Source: JAXDLK01 sp034666665 | GTDB taxonomy: Bacteria; Desulfobacterota; Binatia; JACPRU01 | DNA length: 6,508 nt | Assembly (NCBI GenBank): GCA_034666665.1 | Contig: JAXDLK010000041.1 | Location: forward strand, 1 to 6,508 | Direction: 5' to 3' | Part shown: positions 1 to 6,484 of the stretch, piece by piece | How the letters are laid out: every line of letters begins with the position of its first letter | Position numbering within the stretch: position 1 is the first letter of the stretch | Program-made: the position numbers and the translations under genes | The notes under the pieces: generated by a model | What the model was told of the DNA's origin: nothing | The model's input: the letters and a program-made list of their open reading frames with translations, nothing else | Database searches by the model: none

Positions 1-156
1 CGCGGTTGCAGTCGAGGTCTGAGTCCGAGTCGCAGTCGAGGTCGGAGTCTTCGTCGCGGTGGCGGTGGGAGTACGGGTTTGGGTCGCGGTTGCAGTCGAG
101 GTGCGAGTCCGAGTCGCAGTCGCCGTCGGAGTCCTCGTCGCCGTGGCGGTCGGCGT
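1..156 (-). repeat. 84-nt direct duplication inside the Thr-X tail
   Basis: Bases 1-72 and 85-156 align without gaps at an offset of 84 nt, with 8 mismatches in 72 positions by hand count. That is far above the background similarity of the surrounding 6-nt periodic DNA. The shared word CGCGGTTGCAGTCGAGGT starts both copies (1-18 and 85-102). It indicates recent tail growth by a 28-codon unit that keeps the Thr register. Confidence 0.75.
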
Positions 157-390
157 GCGCGTTGCCGTCGCGGTTGGGGTACGCGTGGCCGTGGCCGTCG
201 AGGTACGCGTGGCCGTCGGCGTCGGTGTATTGGTCGCGGTCGCAGTCGACGTCGCGGTCGAGGTTCGCGTGGCCGTCGCCGTGGCGGTCACCGTAGGAGT
301 GGCAGTCGCCGTCGCCGTGGCGGTCGCCGTAGCCGTGGCCGTGGCTGTGGAAGTCGCGGTGGCAGTGCTCGTCGCCGTCGCGGTGGAGGT
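1..390 (-). repeat. Low-complexity (Thr-X)65 tail, 6-nt periodic DNA
   Basis: Every second codon over 390 bases is Thr (ACC, ACG, ACT or ACA), 65 in a row, with all four Thr codons used. The alternate residue is Ala in most cases, otherwise Pro, Ser, Arg, Gln, Asn, Lys or Val. The first 20 dipeptides have no charge; the later 45 carry nine Arg and one Lys, often as RTPTATAT octads (24-nt period, for example near 155-215). No acidic residue occurs. The synonymous variety argues for selection on the protein pattern as well as DNA slippage. The tail continues past the window edge. Confidence 0.9.
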
Positions 391-1632
391 CGGCAAGGGG
401 TCGAATCGCTGTCCGAAGACGCCGAGGTCCGATCCGTCACGGCCGCTGTCCTCCCAGGTGACTACGAAGCGGCCGTTCCGATCCGCGGCGACCGCGGGGT
501 ACCCCTGATATCCCGTGAAATACGTGTTCGCCTGGAACTCGGCTCCCAGCCTGGCTCCGGTGACGTCGAACCGCTGTGCGAACGCGTTGGAGTCACCGGG
601 ATCTCCGGGCGTGTAGTTCGTCCATGCGACGACGAAGTTCCCGACCGGATCCGCGGCGACCATCGGTCTGTTCTGTTCGCCGTAGCCGTCGGCAGGCAAT
701 GGCACGTCACCGCCGTCCAGACGGTTGCCTGCCGCGTCGAACGACTGCTTGAAGACGTCGTTTCCGACCGTGGATCCGAAACTGTGCCACGCCACCAGAA
801 AGTCGCCGTTCGCGTCGATTCCGACCGACGGGTCGGACTGAGCGTTCGGCGTGGAGCTGTTGACGCGAAACTCGCTGCCGATCGAGCTCCCCGTGCTGTC
901 GAAGCGCTTCGCGAAGATCTCGTCGTCGCCCGTCTGGTTCGAGGTCCAGGCCACGACGAAGTCGCCGTTCCCGTCGACCGCGACGTCCGGCTGATGATTG
1001 ATCACCATGTACGAGTTGGCGATCGCCAGCTCCGCCCCGATGCGGGTCGCATCGCTGCTGAACCGCTGGCCGACGACGTCCGTCTGCGTGGAGAACTGGT
1101 ATCGCTCCCAGACGACGACGAAGTCCCCGTTCGCGGCCGCGGAGACCGCCGGGTTCGTCTCCGGGCTGCTCGGGTCGTGGACCACGAACGTGCTCACGTC
1201 ACCGGACGCAGGCTCGATCAGGCCGGCAACGACCGACGGGAACGTCGAGGAGCTGGATGTGCTCTCCCAGACGACGACGTAGGCGTCGGTGCCGCGCGGG
1301 GCGACGTCGGGATGCATCTGGTAGTAGGAGGTTCCTACCGGCCCGGAGACGCGGAACTCACTGCCGACGGATCCGGTCGCGTCGTAACGCTGGGCGTAGA
1401 TGTTGGCGGCTGGGGTGTACGACTGGTTGTCGCTCTGCCAGACGACGACGAAGTTGCCCGTGGGGTCCGCCGCCACGGCAGACTCGTGCTGCGCTCCCGT
1501 CGCGAAGCTGTTGGCCTGGAACTCGGGGCCGACGGGGGTCTGCGGGCGGGCGACGACGGTGGAGGCGAGCAAGAAGACCAGCGCCAATGCCGACGTGCGG
1601 TACGCCTGCGCCCGCCGCTCCGCGTTCCTCAT
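1..1632 (-). CDS. Secreted seven-repeat (putative beta-propeller) protein with Thr-X tail, partial
   Basis: Not a gene I can name. The frame is open from ATG at 1632 to the left edge, giving 544 residues with no stop, so the C-terminus is missing. Residues 1-28 look like a Sec signal peptide (two Arg clusters, hydrophobic core LALVFLLASTVVA). Residues 37-411 hold seven tandem repeats of 53-57 residues. The consensus is roughly EFxVN-x(6)-Q-x(2)-PxVAxDxxGxFVVxW, a variable Asp/Ser/Gly stretch, then QRFDxxG. The protein has exactly seven Trp, one per repeat: 65, 122, 175, 229, 282, 337 and 393. Repeat 2 is the most diverged and lacks QRFD. Residues 415-544 alternate Thr with Ala, Pro, Ser, Arg or Gln without exception. 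A seven-bladed propeller on a Thr-rich, possibly O-glycosylated stalk is my inference. The start lies 1 nt after the permease stop (TAA-C-ATG) with only a weak GAG ribosome site, suggesting translational coupling to the pump. The role is unknown: cargo, accessory or passenger. Confidence 0.85.
   Translation of the reverse strand, partial: MRNAERRAQAYRTSALALVFLLASTVVARPQTPVGPEFQANSFATGAQHESAVAADPTGNFVVVWQSDNQSYTPAANIYAQRYDATGSVGSEFRVSGPVGTSYYQMHPDVAPRGTDAYVVVWESTSSSSTFPSVVAGLIEPASGDVSTFVVHDPSSPETNPAVSAAANGDFVVVWERYQFSTQTDVVGQRFSSDATRIGAELAIANSYMVINHQPDVAVDGNGDFVVAWTSNQTGDDEIFAKRFDSTGSSIGSEFRVNSSTPNAQSDPSVGIDANGDFLVAWHSFGSTVGNDVFKQSFDAAGNRLDGGDVPLPADGYGEQNRPMVAADPVGNFVVAWTNYTPGDPGDSNAFAQRFDVTGARLGAEFQANTYFTGYQGYPAVAADRNGRFVVTWEDSGRDGSDLGVFGQRFDPLPTSTATATSTATATSTATATATATATATATATPTVTATATATRTSTATSTATATNTPTPTATRTSTATATRTPTATATRTPTATATRTPTATATRTRTSTATATQTRTPTATATKTPTSTATRTQTSTATA
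400..1524 (-). repeat. Seven tandem ~54-codon repeats in the secreted protein
   Basis: Each unit centres on a hydrophobic strand ending in Trp. The Trp codons are at 1438-1440, 1267-1269, 1108-1110, 946-948, 787-789, 622-624 and 454-456, so the spacings are 57, 53, 54, 53, 55 and 56 codons. The plus strand shows the same thing as recurring CCAGACGACGACGA-like words. The first and last units are alike at their starts (EFQANSFATG and EFQANTYFTG), and all units differ enough that this is an old protein-level repeat rather than recent DNA duplication. Confidence 0.85.
1549..1632 (-). other. Probable Sec signal peptide of the seven-repeat protein
   Basis: Codons 1-28 give a basic start (Arg2, Arg6, Arg7, Arg12), a hydrophobic core SALALVFLLASTVV and a likely VVA cleavage site before Arg29. 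No lipobox Cys is present, so a lipoprotein is not expected. This predicts export to the periplasm, the compartment from which MacAB-type pumps collect substrate. Confidence 0.75.
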
Positions 1633-1633
1633 G

Positions 1634-2875
1634 TTACTCGTACCGCAATGCTTCGATGGGATCTGCCGCCGCCGCTTTTAGTGCGGGATAGAGCCCGAAC
1701 ACAAGGCCGGAGACGACCGAGATCGCCAGCACGCCGGCGGCGGTCGAGAAGGTGATGCGGACCGGCCAGCCTCCGAGGAAGCGGAGCGCCAGGGCGGCGG
1801 AGACGCCGAGGACGAGACCCGACGCGCCGCCGAGGAAAGTCAGCATTCCGGACTCGGCGAGGAACTGCAGCGCGATGTCGTGCGACGTGGCGCCGACGGC
1901 CCGGCGCACCCCGATCTCACGGGTTCTCTCCATCACCGTCGCGAGCATGATGTTCATGATACCGACTCCGCCGACGAGCAGCGAAAGCGCGGCGATGCCC
2001 GCGAGCACCGCGCCGAGGGTGCGCTGCGTCCGCCGGCGCTGCTCCAGGAGCTCGAGCGGCACGACGACCTCGTAGTCGCGCCGGCCCCGGTGTGTGCGCT
2101 CGAGGACGCTGCGCACGAGGCCGGCCATCCCGGTGACGCTCGACCGATCGCGGACGAGGATCGAGATACCGGTGAGCGGCCAGCCGTCGCGCATCTCGCC
2201 GGAGGGCGCCACCGCTTCGAGAGGCACGTAGGCGTCGCGGTTGACGTCGTGCCCCCGCGCGATCGCCCGGTCGCCGGTGAGCCTCGCCCGCGGCGCGAGC
2301 ACGCCGATCACCTGGAACGATCGCTGTCCGATCCGCACTCGCCGCCCGACGGGGCTCGTGAAGCGGAAGAGATCCGCGGCGACGTCCGCGCCGAGAACGC
2401 ACACGGCACGGCGCTGGCGCGAGTCGTCGGCTGCGAGGAAGCGGCCGACCGCGAGCGACAGCTTGTTCGCCACGACGATCGCCGGCGCGGTGCCGACGCG
2501 GCGGGCGCGGACCTCGCGGTCTCCGGCAGCCGCCGTCGTCCAGCTCTCGGACAGCGGCGCGACCGCTTCGATCTGTGGCGACGAGCGTTCCAGGCGGTCG
2601 GCGTCGGCGAGCCGCAGCGTTCCCGGCCCCGCCGGCCGGCGTGCGGCCGGGTCGTTCTCCAGGGCCGCGCTGCGGACGAGGATGCCATTCATCCCGAGCT
2701 CCTCGACCTGCTTCAGCACCTGCTCGCGGGCGCCCTCGCCGATCGCCAGGATCGCGAGCACCGCGGCGATGCCGACGGTCACGCCGAAGGCGCTCAGGAA
2801 CGCGCGCATCCGCTGCGCGCGGATCCCACGGTAGGCGAGCACCAGGAGCTGCCACCAGTACGCGCCGTCAGCCAA
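1634..2875 (-). CDS. MacB-like ABC transporter permease (FtsX family)
   Basis: Inner-membrane permease of the pump, 413 residues with the four-helix MacB/LolC layout. TM1 is at about 27-45, preceded by the amphipathic LLVLAYRGIRAQRMRAFLSA typical of these permeases. A periplasmic domain of about 240 residues (46-285, the MacB_PCD type) follows, then the FtsX domain: TM2 at 288-312 (SLLVGGVGIMNIML), the cytoplasmic coupling segment RTREIGVRRAVGATSHDI (317-334), TM3 at about 343-367 and TM4 at about 377-399. It ends PALKAAAADPIEALRYE, matching the conserved MacB tail. The start is TTG at 2875, overlapping the ATPase gene by 8 nt. It is the only start that keeps the whole N-terminal amphipathic helix, and a GAGGACGG stretch lies just upstream. 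By homology it works by mechanotransmission: ATP-driven movement in the periplasm pushes substrate through the adaptor into TolC. No key element is missing. Confidence 0.94.
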   Translation of the reverse strand: MADGAYWWQLLVLAYRGIRAQRMRAFLSAFGVTVGIAAVLAILAIGEGAREQVLKQVEELGMNGILVRSAALENDPAARRPAGPGTLRLADADRLERSSPQIEAVAPLSESWTTAAAGDREVRARRVGTAPAIVVANKLSLAVGRFLAADDSRQRRAVCVLGADVAADLFRFTSPVGRRVRIGQRSFQVIGVLAPRARLTGDRAIARGHDVNRDAYVPLEAVAPSGEMRDGWPLTGISILVRDRSSVTGMAGLVRSVLERTHRGRRDYEVVVPLELLEQRRRTQRTLGAVLAGIAALSLLVGGVGIMNIMLATVMERTREIGVRRAVGATSHDIALQFLAESGMLTFLGGASGLVLGVSAALALRFLGGWPVRITFSTAAGVLAISVVSGLVFGLYPALKAAAADPIEALRYE

Positions 2876-3545
2876 CGAAGGTTCCGTCCTCGAGCGAGAG
2901 CTTGCGCCGGGCGAACGCGGAGACCGCGTCGTTGTGCGTCACCACGACGATCGCCTTCCGCTGGTCGTTCAGCCGCGCCAGGATCTCCATCACCTCGTTG
3001 CCGGTCTTGGCGTCGAGGTTGCCCGTCGGCTCGTCCGCGAGAATCAGCGCCGGATCGTTGACCAGCGCGCGGGCGATCGCCGCACGCTGCCGCTCGCCCC
3101 CGGAGAGCTCCGCCGGAGCATGCAGCCGGCGAGCCGCCAGTCCGACCGACTCGATCGCCTCGAGAGCTCGGCGCCGGCTCTCGGCGAGCGGCAGGCGAGC
3201 GTAGAGCAGCGGCACTTCGACGTTCTCCAGCACCGAGAGCCGCGGGATCAGATGAAACGCCTGAAACACGAAGCCGACCTCGCGATTGCGGAGCCTCGCC
3301 AGTGACCGGTCGTCCAGGCCGCCGAGGGAAACGTCGCCGAACCGCACGTCTCCCTGCGTGGGGCGCTCGAGCCCGGCGAGGATGTGCAGCAGCGTCGATT
3401 TCCCGGCTCCGGACGGCCCCATGATCGCGACGAACTCACCCTCGCCGACCGCGAGACTCACGCCCTTCAGCACCTCGAGGGGCTCGGCGCCGACGCGGTA
3501 GCTCTTGTGGACGCGGTGGAGTGCGGCGAGCGGGGGACCGCTCAC
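2868..3545 (-). CDS. MacB/LolD-type ABC transporter ATP-binding protein
   Basis: Cytoplasmic ATPase that powers the permease encoded next; 225 residues, the usual size of a stand-alone LolD/MacB-type nucleotide-binding domain. All catalytic elements are present: Walker A GPSGAGKST (43-51), Q-loop Gln95 in FVFQAFHLIP, signature LSGGERQR (147-154), Walker B ALILADEP (166-173) with catalytic Glu172, D-loop GNLD (175-178) and switch His204 in VVTHND. EPTGNLD with LSGGERQR is typical of the MacB/LolD/FtsE group. I chose GTG at 3545 because it overlaps the adaptor's TGA as GTGA, a common coupling arrangement. A second in-frame GTG at 3554 would add three residues. A GGAG lies only 3 nt before the 3545 start. 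In E. coli MacB this domain is fused to the permease; here it is a separate protein. The last codons overlap the permease start by 8 nt. Confidence 0.95.
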   Translation of the reverse strand: MSGPPLAALHRVHKSYRVGAEPLEVLKGVSLAVGEGEFVAIMGPSGAGKSTLLHILAGLERPTQGDVRFGDVSLGGLDDRSLARLRNREVGFVFQAFHLIPRLSVLENVEVPLLYARLPLAESRRRALEAIESVGLAARRLHAPAELSGGERQRAAIARALVNDPALILADEPTGNLDAKTGNEVMEILARLNDQRKAIVVVTHNDAVSAFARRKLSLEDGTFVG

Positions 3546-5002
3546 TGACTCCACGGCCAGGATCGCTCCGGACGCGGCAGCAGGCTGACCACGTCGCCGT
3601 CGCGAAGCCCGGAAAGGATCGCCACCCGATCCTCGTTGCTGCTTCCGAGCTGGACTTCGCGCTCGACCAGCGCGCCTCCGTCGCGGACCCAGCAGACGGA
3701 GCGGCCGCCCTGCTGGAACACGGCCTCGATCGGCACCAGCAGCGCGTCGCGTACCTGCTCGACGCCGATCTCCACCTCCGCGGTCATGCCGGGCCGGAGA
3801 CGCGGGTCGGTCTTCACCAGCAGCACGCGCAGCGAGAACTGCTTGTCGCCGCCTTCCGCGCCCCGGCGCGTCGCCAGGTTGCCGATGAACTCGATGCGGC
3901 CGTCGAGGGTCAGGCCCGGGAAGGCCTCGAGCTTGACGCGCGCGTTCTGGCCGGGGTGGACCTTGTGCACGTCGAACTCGCGAACCGAGGTCTCGACCGC
4001 CATCTGGGAGGTGTCGGGGATCGTCATGATCGCCTGGCCTTGCCAGACGGAGTCGCCGATCTGGATCTTGCGGTAATCGGAGCCGACCGGGATCTCGTCG
4101 TAGACGAGGAAGCCGGACGCCGGCGAGGCGATCTTCGCCCTTCCGAGCTCTCCGCGGGCCTTGTCGAGATCCGACTCCGCGGCCTCGACCGCCATTTCCG
4201 CTTTCGCGAACAGCGCCTGCTGGCGCGCGATCTCGTGGACGGCGGTCTCGCCGGCGCGCGCGAGCTCCTGATCCGCGCGCTCGAGCGCGACCCGTGCGCG
4301 CTCGAGGTCCGCCGGCTGGCGGAACTTGACGAGGTTGTCGTACTGCGCGACCGCGAGCACCTTCGCGCGCCGGGTCTCGCTCAGGCGCGTGAACGCTTCC
4401 TCGTACTCCTTGCGCGTGATGAATCCTTCGCCGAGAAACGCTTCCGCGTCGGCGGCGCCCTCGGAGGCGTGCCGCCACTGCTCCTCGGCCTGATCGACAC
4501 GGGCCTTCGCCTCCTGGACGCTGAGCGGGCCGCCGCCGTTCTCGAGCGTCGTGAGCTCGAGCTTCGCCAACCGGGCGCGGGCCTGGGCATCCTGGACGAT
4601 CTGCTCGCGCTTCGCCTTCGCGAGCTCGAGATCCTGCCGCACCTGTTGCCGGTTCGCGTCGGCTTCCTTGAGCGCCCGCGTGTACTTGGTCACGTCCTCG
4701 AGGAAGGGTGCGGCATCGAACTCGACGAGGACGTCGCCCTCGTGGACGAGAGAGCCCTCGGCGAGGAGGCGGACGACCTTCGCCCGGTTGCTCTGGATCT
4801 CCGAGGCGATCGTCACCGACCGCGGCGCCACCAGCGTCCCCATCTCGATCACGCGCACGTCGAGCACGCCCCGCTCGGCACGGCCGACGGCGACCTCCTC
4901 CGCGCGGCGCGATCCGCTGCCGACGAAGCCGCCGAAGAAGAGGCTCGCGAGCAGGAGCGCGCCGGTTGCCCAGAGAAGATTTCGGCGGTCGCGCGGCATC
5001 AT
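3542..5002 (-). CDS. HlyD/MacA-type periplasmic adaptor (membrane fusion protein)
   Basis: Periplasmic adaptor linking the inner-membrane ABC permease to the TolC-like channel; 486 residues. Residues 8-28 are an inner-membrane anchor. One lipoyl half is at about 57-98 (AEGSLVHEGDVLVEFD, 81-96). A long Ala/Glu/Arg/Lys coiled-coil hairpin spans about 100-290. The second lipoyl half is at 288-330 (AKIASPASGFLVYDEIPVG, then GDSVWQGQAIMTIPD). A beta-barrel (about 333-415, with RLRPGMTAEVEIG) and a membrane-proximal domain (DALLVPIEAVF onward) follow. The middle of the hairpin, FLGEGFITRKEYEEA (189-203), matches the tip that docks on TolC in AcrA/MacA-type adaptors. The hairpin makes the protein over 100 residues longer than E. 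coli MacA. The start is the first of two tandem ATGs (5002, 4999); GAAGG at 5014-5018 is a rather distant ribosome site. An in-frame GTG at 5041 would overlap the TolC gene but lacks a ribosome site. The 29-nt gap upstream and 4-nt overlap downstream place it in the operon. Confidence 0.92.
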   Translation of the reverse strand: MMPRDRRNLLWATGALLLASLFFGGFVGSGSRRAEEVAVGRAERGVLDVRVIEMGTLVAPRSVTIASEIQSNRAKVVRLLAEGSLVHEGDVLVEFDAAPFLEDVTKYTRALKEADANRQQVRQDLELAKAKREQIVQDAQARARLAKLELTTLENGGGPLSVQEAKARVDQAEEQWRHASEGAADAEAFLGEGFITRKEYEEAFTRLSETRRAKVLAVAQYDNLVKFRQPADLERARVALERADQELARAGETAVHEIARQQALFAKAEMAVEAAESDLDKARGELGRAKIASPASGFLVYDEIPVGSDYRKIQIGDSVWQGQAIMTIPDTSQMAVETSVREFDVHKVHPGQNARVKLEAFPGLTLDGRIEFIGNLATRRGAEGGDKQFSLRVLLVKTDPRLRPGMTAEVEIGVEQVRDALLVPIEAVFQQGGRSVCWVRDGGALVEREVQLGSSNEDRVAILSGLRDGDVVSLLPRPERSWPWSQ

Positions 5003-5031
5003 CCGGTTCTCGACCTTCGCCTTTCGAGCTG

Positions 5032-6474
5032 TCAGGCGCACGATGCGTGCTTGGCGCCGTCCGCGATCGTCGTCTCGAGAAAATCGCCGAGCAGGCCCGC
5101 GGCGCGCCGCACGCGCAGCGACGCGAGGACGCGCTCGATCCGGAGCGCGACCTCCTCGCGTTCCGCCTGCGACAGCGTCTCCTCGGCCTGCAGGACCTCG
5201 AGGGTGTCGGCGTACCCGCGATCGAACCGCAAGGTCGCGAGCTCGACGTTCGCCCGCGTCGCTTCCACGTTGCGCTCGCCGACCTCGATCCGCTGCTCGA
5301 CGGTCGCCAGGTGACGGACCGCTTCGCGCACTTCCATCGCCACGCGCTCGCGCACGTCGGCGTGCTCGCGCTTGCGCCGCTGGAGCTCGATCCGCGCTTG
5401 CCCCGCGCGGGCCGATTCGGCGCTGCGGTCGAGCGGATTCGTTCCACCGACGAGGAAGCGGAAGCCGGAATCGTCGAACGACGTGCTCTGGCGGAAGCTC
5501 GAGCCGAAGCCGACGAGAGAGAAGTTCACTCCGACCCGAAGATCCGGGTAGCGGCCATGGTCGGCGAGCGCGACCTGCCGTTCTGCGTCGGCGACCTCGG
5601 CGGCGGCGTCGGCGACCTCGACGCGCTGGCCGAGCGCGGCCTTCAGGAGCTGGTCCTCGCTCTCGTTCACCACCACCGAGAGCGCGCCCGGCTCGACCTC
5701 GAGAGGCTCTTCCAGGTCCTTGCCCAGAAGCAGGCGGAGCCCGTCCCTGGCGCCGAGCAACGACTCGCGCGCCTCGAGGAGCGCCCCCTCGGCCCCGGCC
5801 GTCTGCGCCTGGGTGCGGAAGATGTCCATCCGCGTGGCGACGGCACGCGCGAGGCGCGCTTCCGCAGCCCGTGAATGGCGCCGCGCGCGCTCGAGCGCGC
5901 CGTCGAGGATCTTGACCAGCGATTCGAGACCGACCACGCGATAGAAGCCGTCGACCACGTCGACGACGACTTGCTCCTCGACGAGCCGGAGCTGGCGCTC
6001 TGCGCCGCCGATCCGGTGCTCGGCGTCGGCGAGGGCCCCGGTGTTCGCCTGCTTGCCGAAGCTCTGGAAGAGGCCTTGCGACACCGTCACTCCGGAGAAG
6101 GAGCGGTGGAAGTCGTTCTGCGACGAGGTGGTGCCGGCGGCGAGCTCGACGATCGTCCCGTAGGAGAACTTCTTGTTCAGGCTGACGACGCTCGACTGCG
6201 AGGTCTCCGTATCCGTTCCGAGGCCGCTCGTCGCCTGCGGCGTGAGCTGCACGGCGAAATCCGCGTTGGCGATGTCCCGGCCGTATCGCGCCCCGGAGAG
6301 CGCGTCGCACGCGTCACGGATGCGGGGGTTGTCGCGCAGCGCGTCCGAGAGGGCTTCGCCGAGTGACAGCGGCGGGACCTCCGCGGCGAGGACCCAGGAG
6401 GCTGCGCACGCGAAGCAGACGATTCCGGCAGCGAGTCTCGTTCCCGCTCGACCGGCTGCTGTGCTTCGCGCCAA
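5032..6474 (-). CDS. TolC-family outer-membrane efflux channel protein
   Basis: Outer-membrane factor (OEP family) of a tripartite pump, expected to form a trimeric beta-barrel with a periplasmic alpha-helical tunnel that receives substrate from the adaptor encoded next. The 480 residues fit the family's usual length. Residues 1-31 are a Sec signal peptide (Arg-rich start, hydrophobic core, likely cleavage after VLAA at 31). The mature part starts with LSLGEALSDALRDNPRIRDA, the typical OEP opening. Two internally similar halves follow, about 36-250 and 275-465. Each has long Ala/Glu/Arg helices around a Ser/Thr/Gly/Phe-rich beta segment (about 75-135 and 310-345). DTLEVLQAEETLSQAE (423-438) is a classic OEP helix. 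The start is TTG at 6474: an in-frame TAG lies at 6496-6498, no other start precedes the signal peptide, and a GAGG sits 6 nt upstream. The protein ends HASCA, an odd late Cys. Family call is firm; the exact substrate is unknown. Confidence 0.93.
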   Translation of the reverse strand: MARSTAAGRAGTRLAAGIVCFACAASWVLAAEVPPLSLGEALSDALRDNPRIRDACDALSGARYGRDIANADFAVQLTPQATSGLGTDTETSQSSVVSLNKKFSYGTIVELAAGTTSSQNDFHRSFSGVTVSQGLFQSFGKQANTGALADAEHRIGGAERQLRLVEEQVVVDVVDGFYRVVGLESLVKILDGALERARRHSRAAEARLARAVATRMDIFRTQAQTAGAEGALLEARESLLGARDGLRLLLGKDLEEPLEVEPGALSVVVNESEDQLLKAALGQRVEVADAAAEVADAERQVALADHGRYPDLRVGVNFSLVGFGSSFRQSTSFDDSGFRFLVGGTNPLDRSAESARAGQARIELQRRKREHADVRERVAMEVREAVRHLATVEQRIEVGERNVEATRANVELATLRFDRGYADTLEVLQAEETLSQAEREEVALRIERVLASLRVRRAAGLLGDFLETTIADGAKHASCA

Positions 6475-6480
6475 CGTTCG

Positions 6481-6484
6481 CCTC
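6481..6484 (-). promoter_or_regulatory. Shine-Dalgarno sequence (GAGG) for the TolC-like gene
   Basis: On the minus strand GAGG lies 6 nt before TTG at 6474, good spacing for a ribosome binding site. It supports this non-ATG start, the only one that keeps the signal peptide. No promoter can be recognised in the remaining bases to the right edge. The TAG at 6496-6498 might end an upstream gene, but too little sequence is visible to tell. Confidence 0.6.

Noticed and set aside
1..390. Short periodic repeats considered as a CRISPR array or a replication-origin iteron tract.
   Set aside because: There are no unique spacers between conserved repeats, and the 6-nt period is fully explained by alternating Thr codons in an open frame.
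59..508. Plus-strand frame with long Val-Ala-Val-Gly repeats resembling a hydrophobic or elastin-like protein.
   Set aside because: It is a frame shadow of the 6-nt periodic Thr-X tract on the other strand and ends soon after the tract stops.
1324..1338. Inverted repeat GTAGGA-GGT-TCCTAC, a possible hairpin.
   Set aside because: It is a short 6-bp stem with no U-tract, inside the coding sequence of repeat 2; not a credible terminator.
79..1755. A 558-codon plus-strand frame, Arg/Ser/Gly-rich at its start and resembling an RS-repeat protein.
   Set aside because: It is the codon-register antisense of the secreted protein gene. Its RS repeats are the complement of Thr/Ala codons, and the downstream part has no domain. 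GC-rich DNA lacks stops in several frames.
3521..5314. A 597-codon plus-strand frame rich in Leu, Arg, Glu and Asp.
   Set aside because: It is antisense to the adaptor coiled coil and has no recognisable domain, signal or ribosome site.
2868..5447. An open minus-strand frame of 859 codons ending with the ATPase.
   Set aside because: Only the last 225 codons are ABC ATPase; the rest is the out-of-frame shadow of the adaptor and TolC-like genes.
5885..5900. A perfect 16-nt palindrome centred on CTCGAG with GCGC arms.
   Set aside because: It lies inside the TolC-like coding region over Ala-Leu-Glu-Arg-Ala codons; such palindromes are expected in GC-rich DNA and nothing suggests an operator.
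3542..6310. An open minus-strand frame of 922 codons ending with the adaptor, suggesting a giant fusion.
   Set aside because: Upstream of 5002 it runs through the TolC-like gene in the wrong frame and gives only Arg/Ala/Gly-rich nonsense; the adaptor starts cleanly at its membrane anchor.
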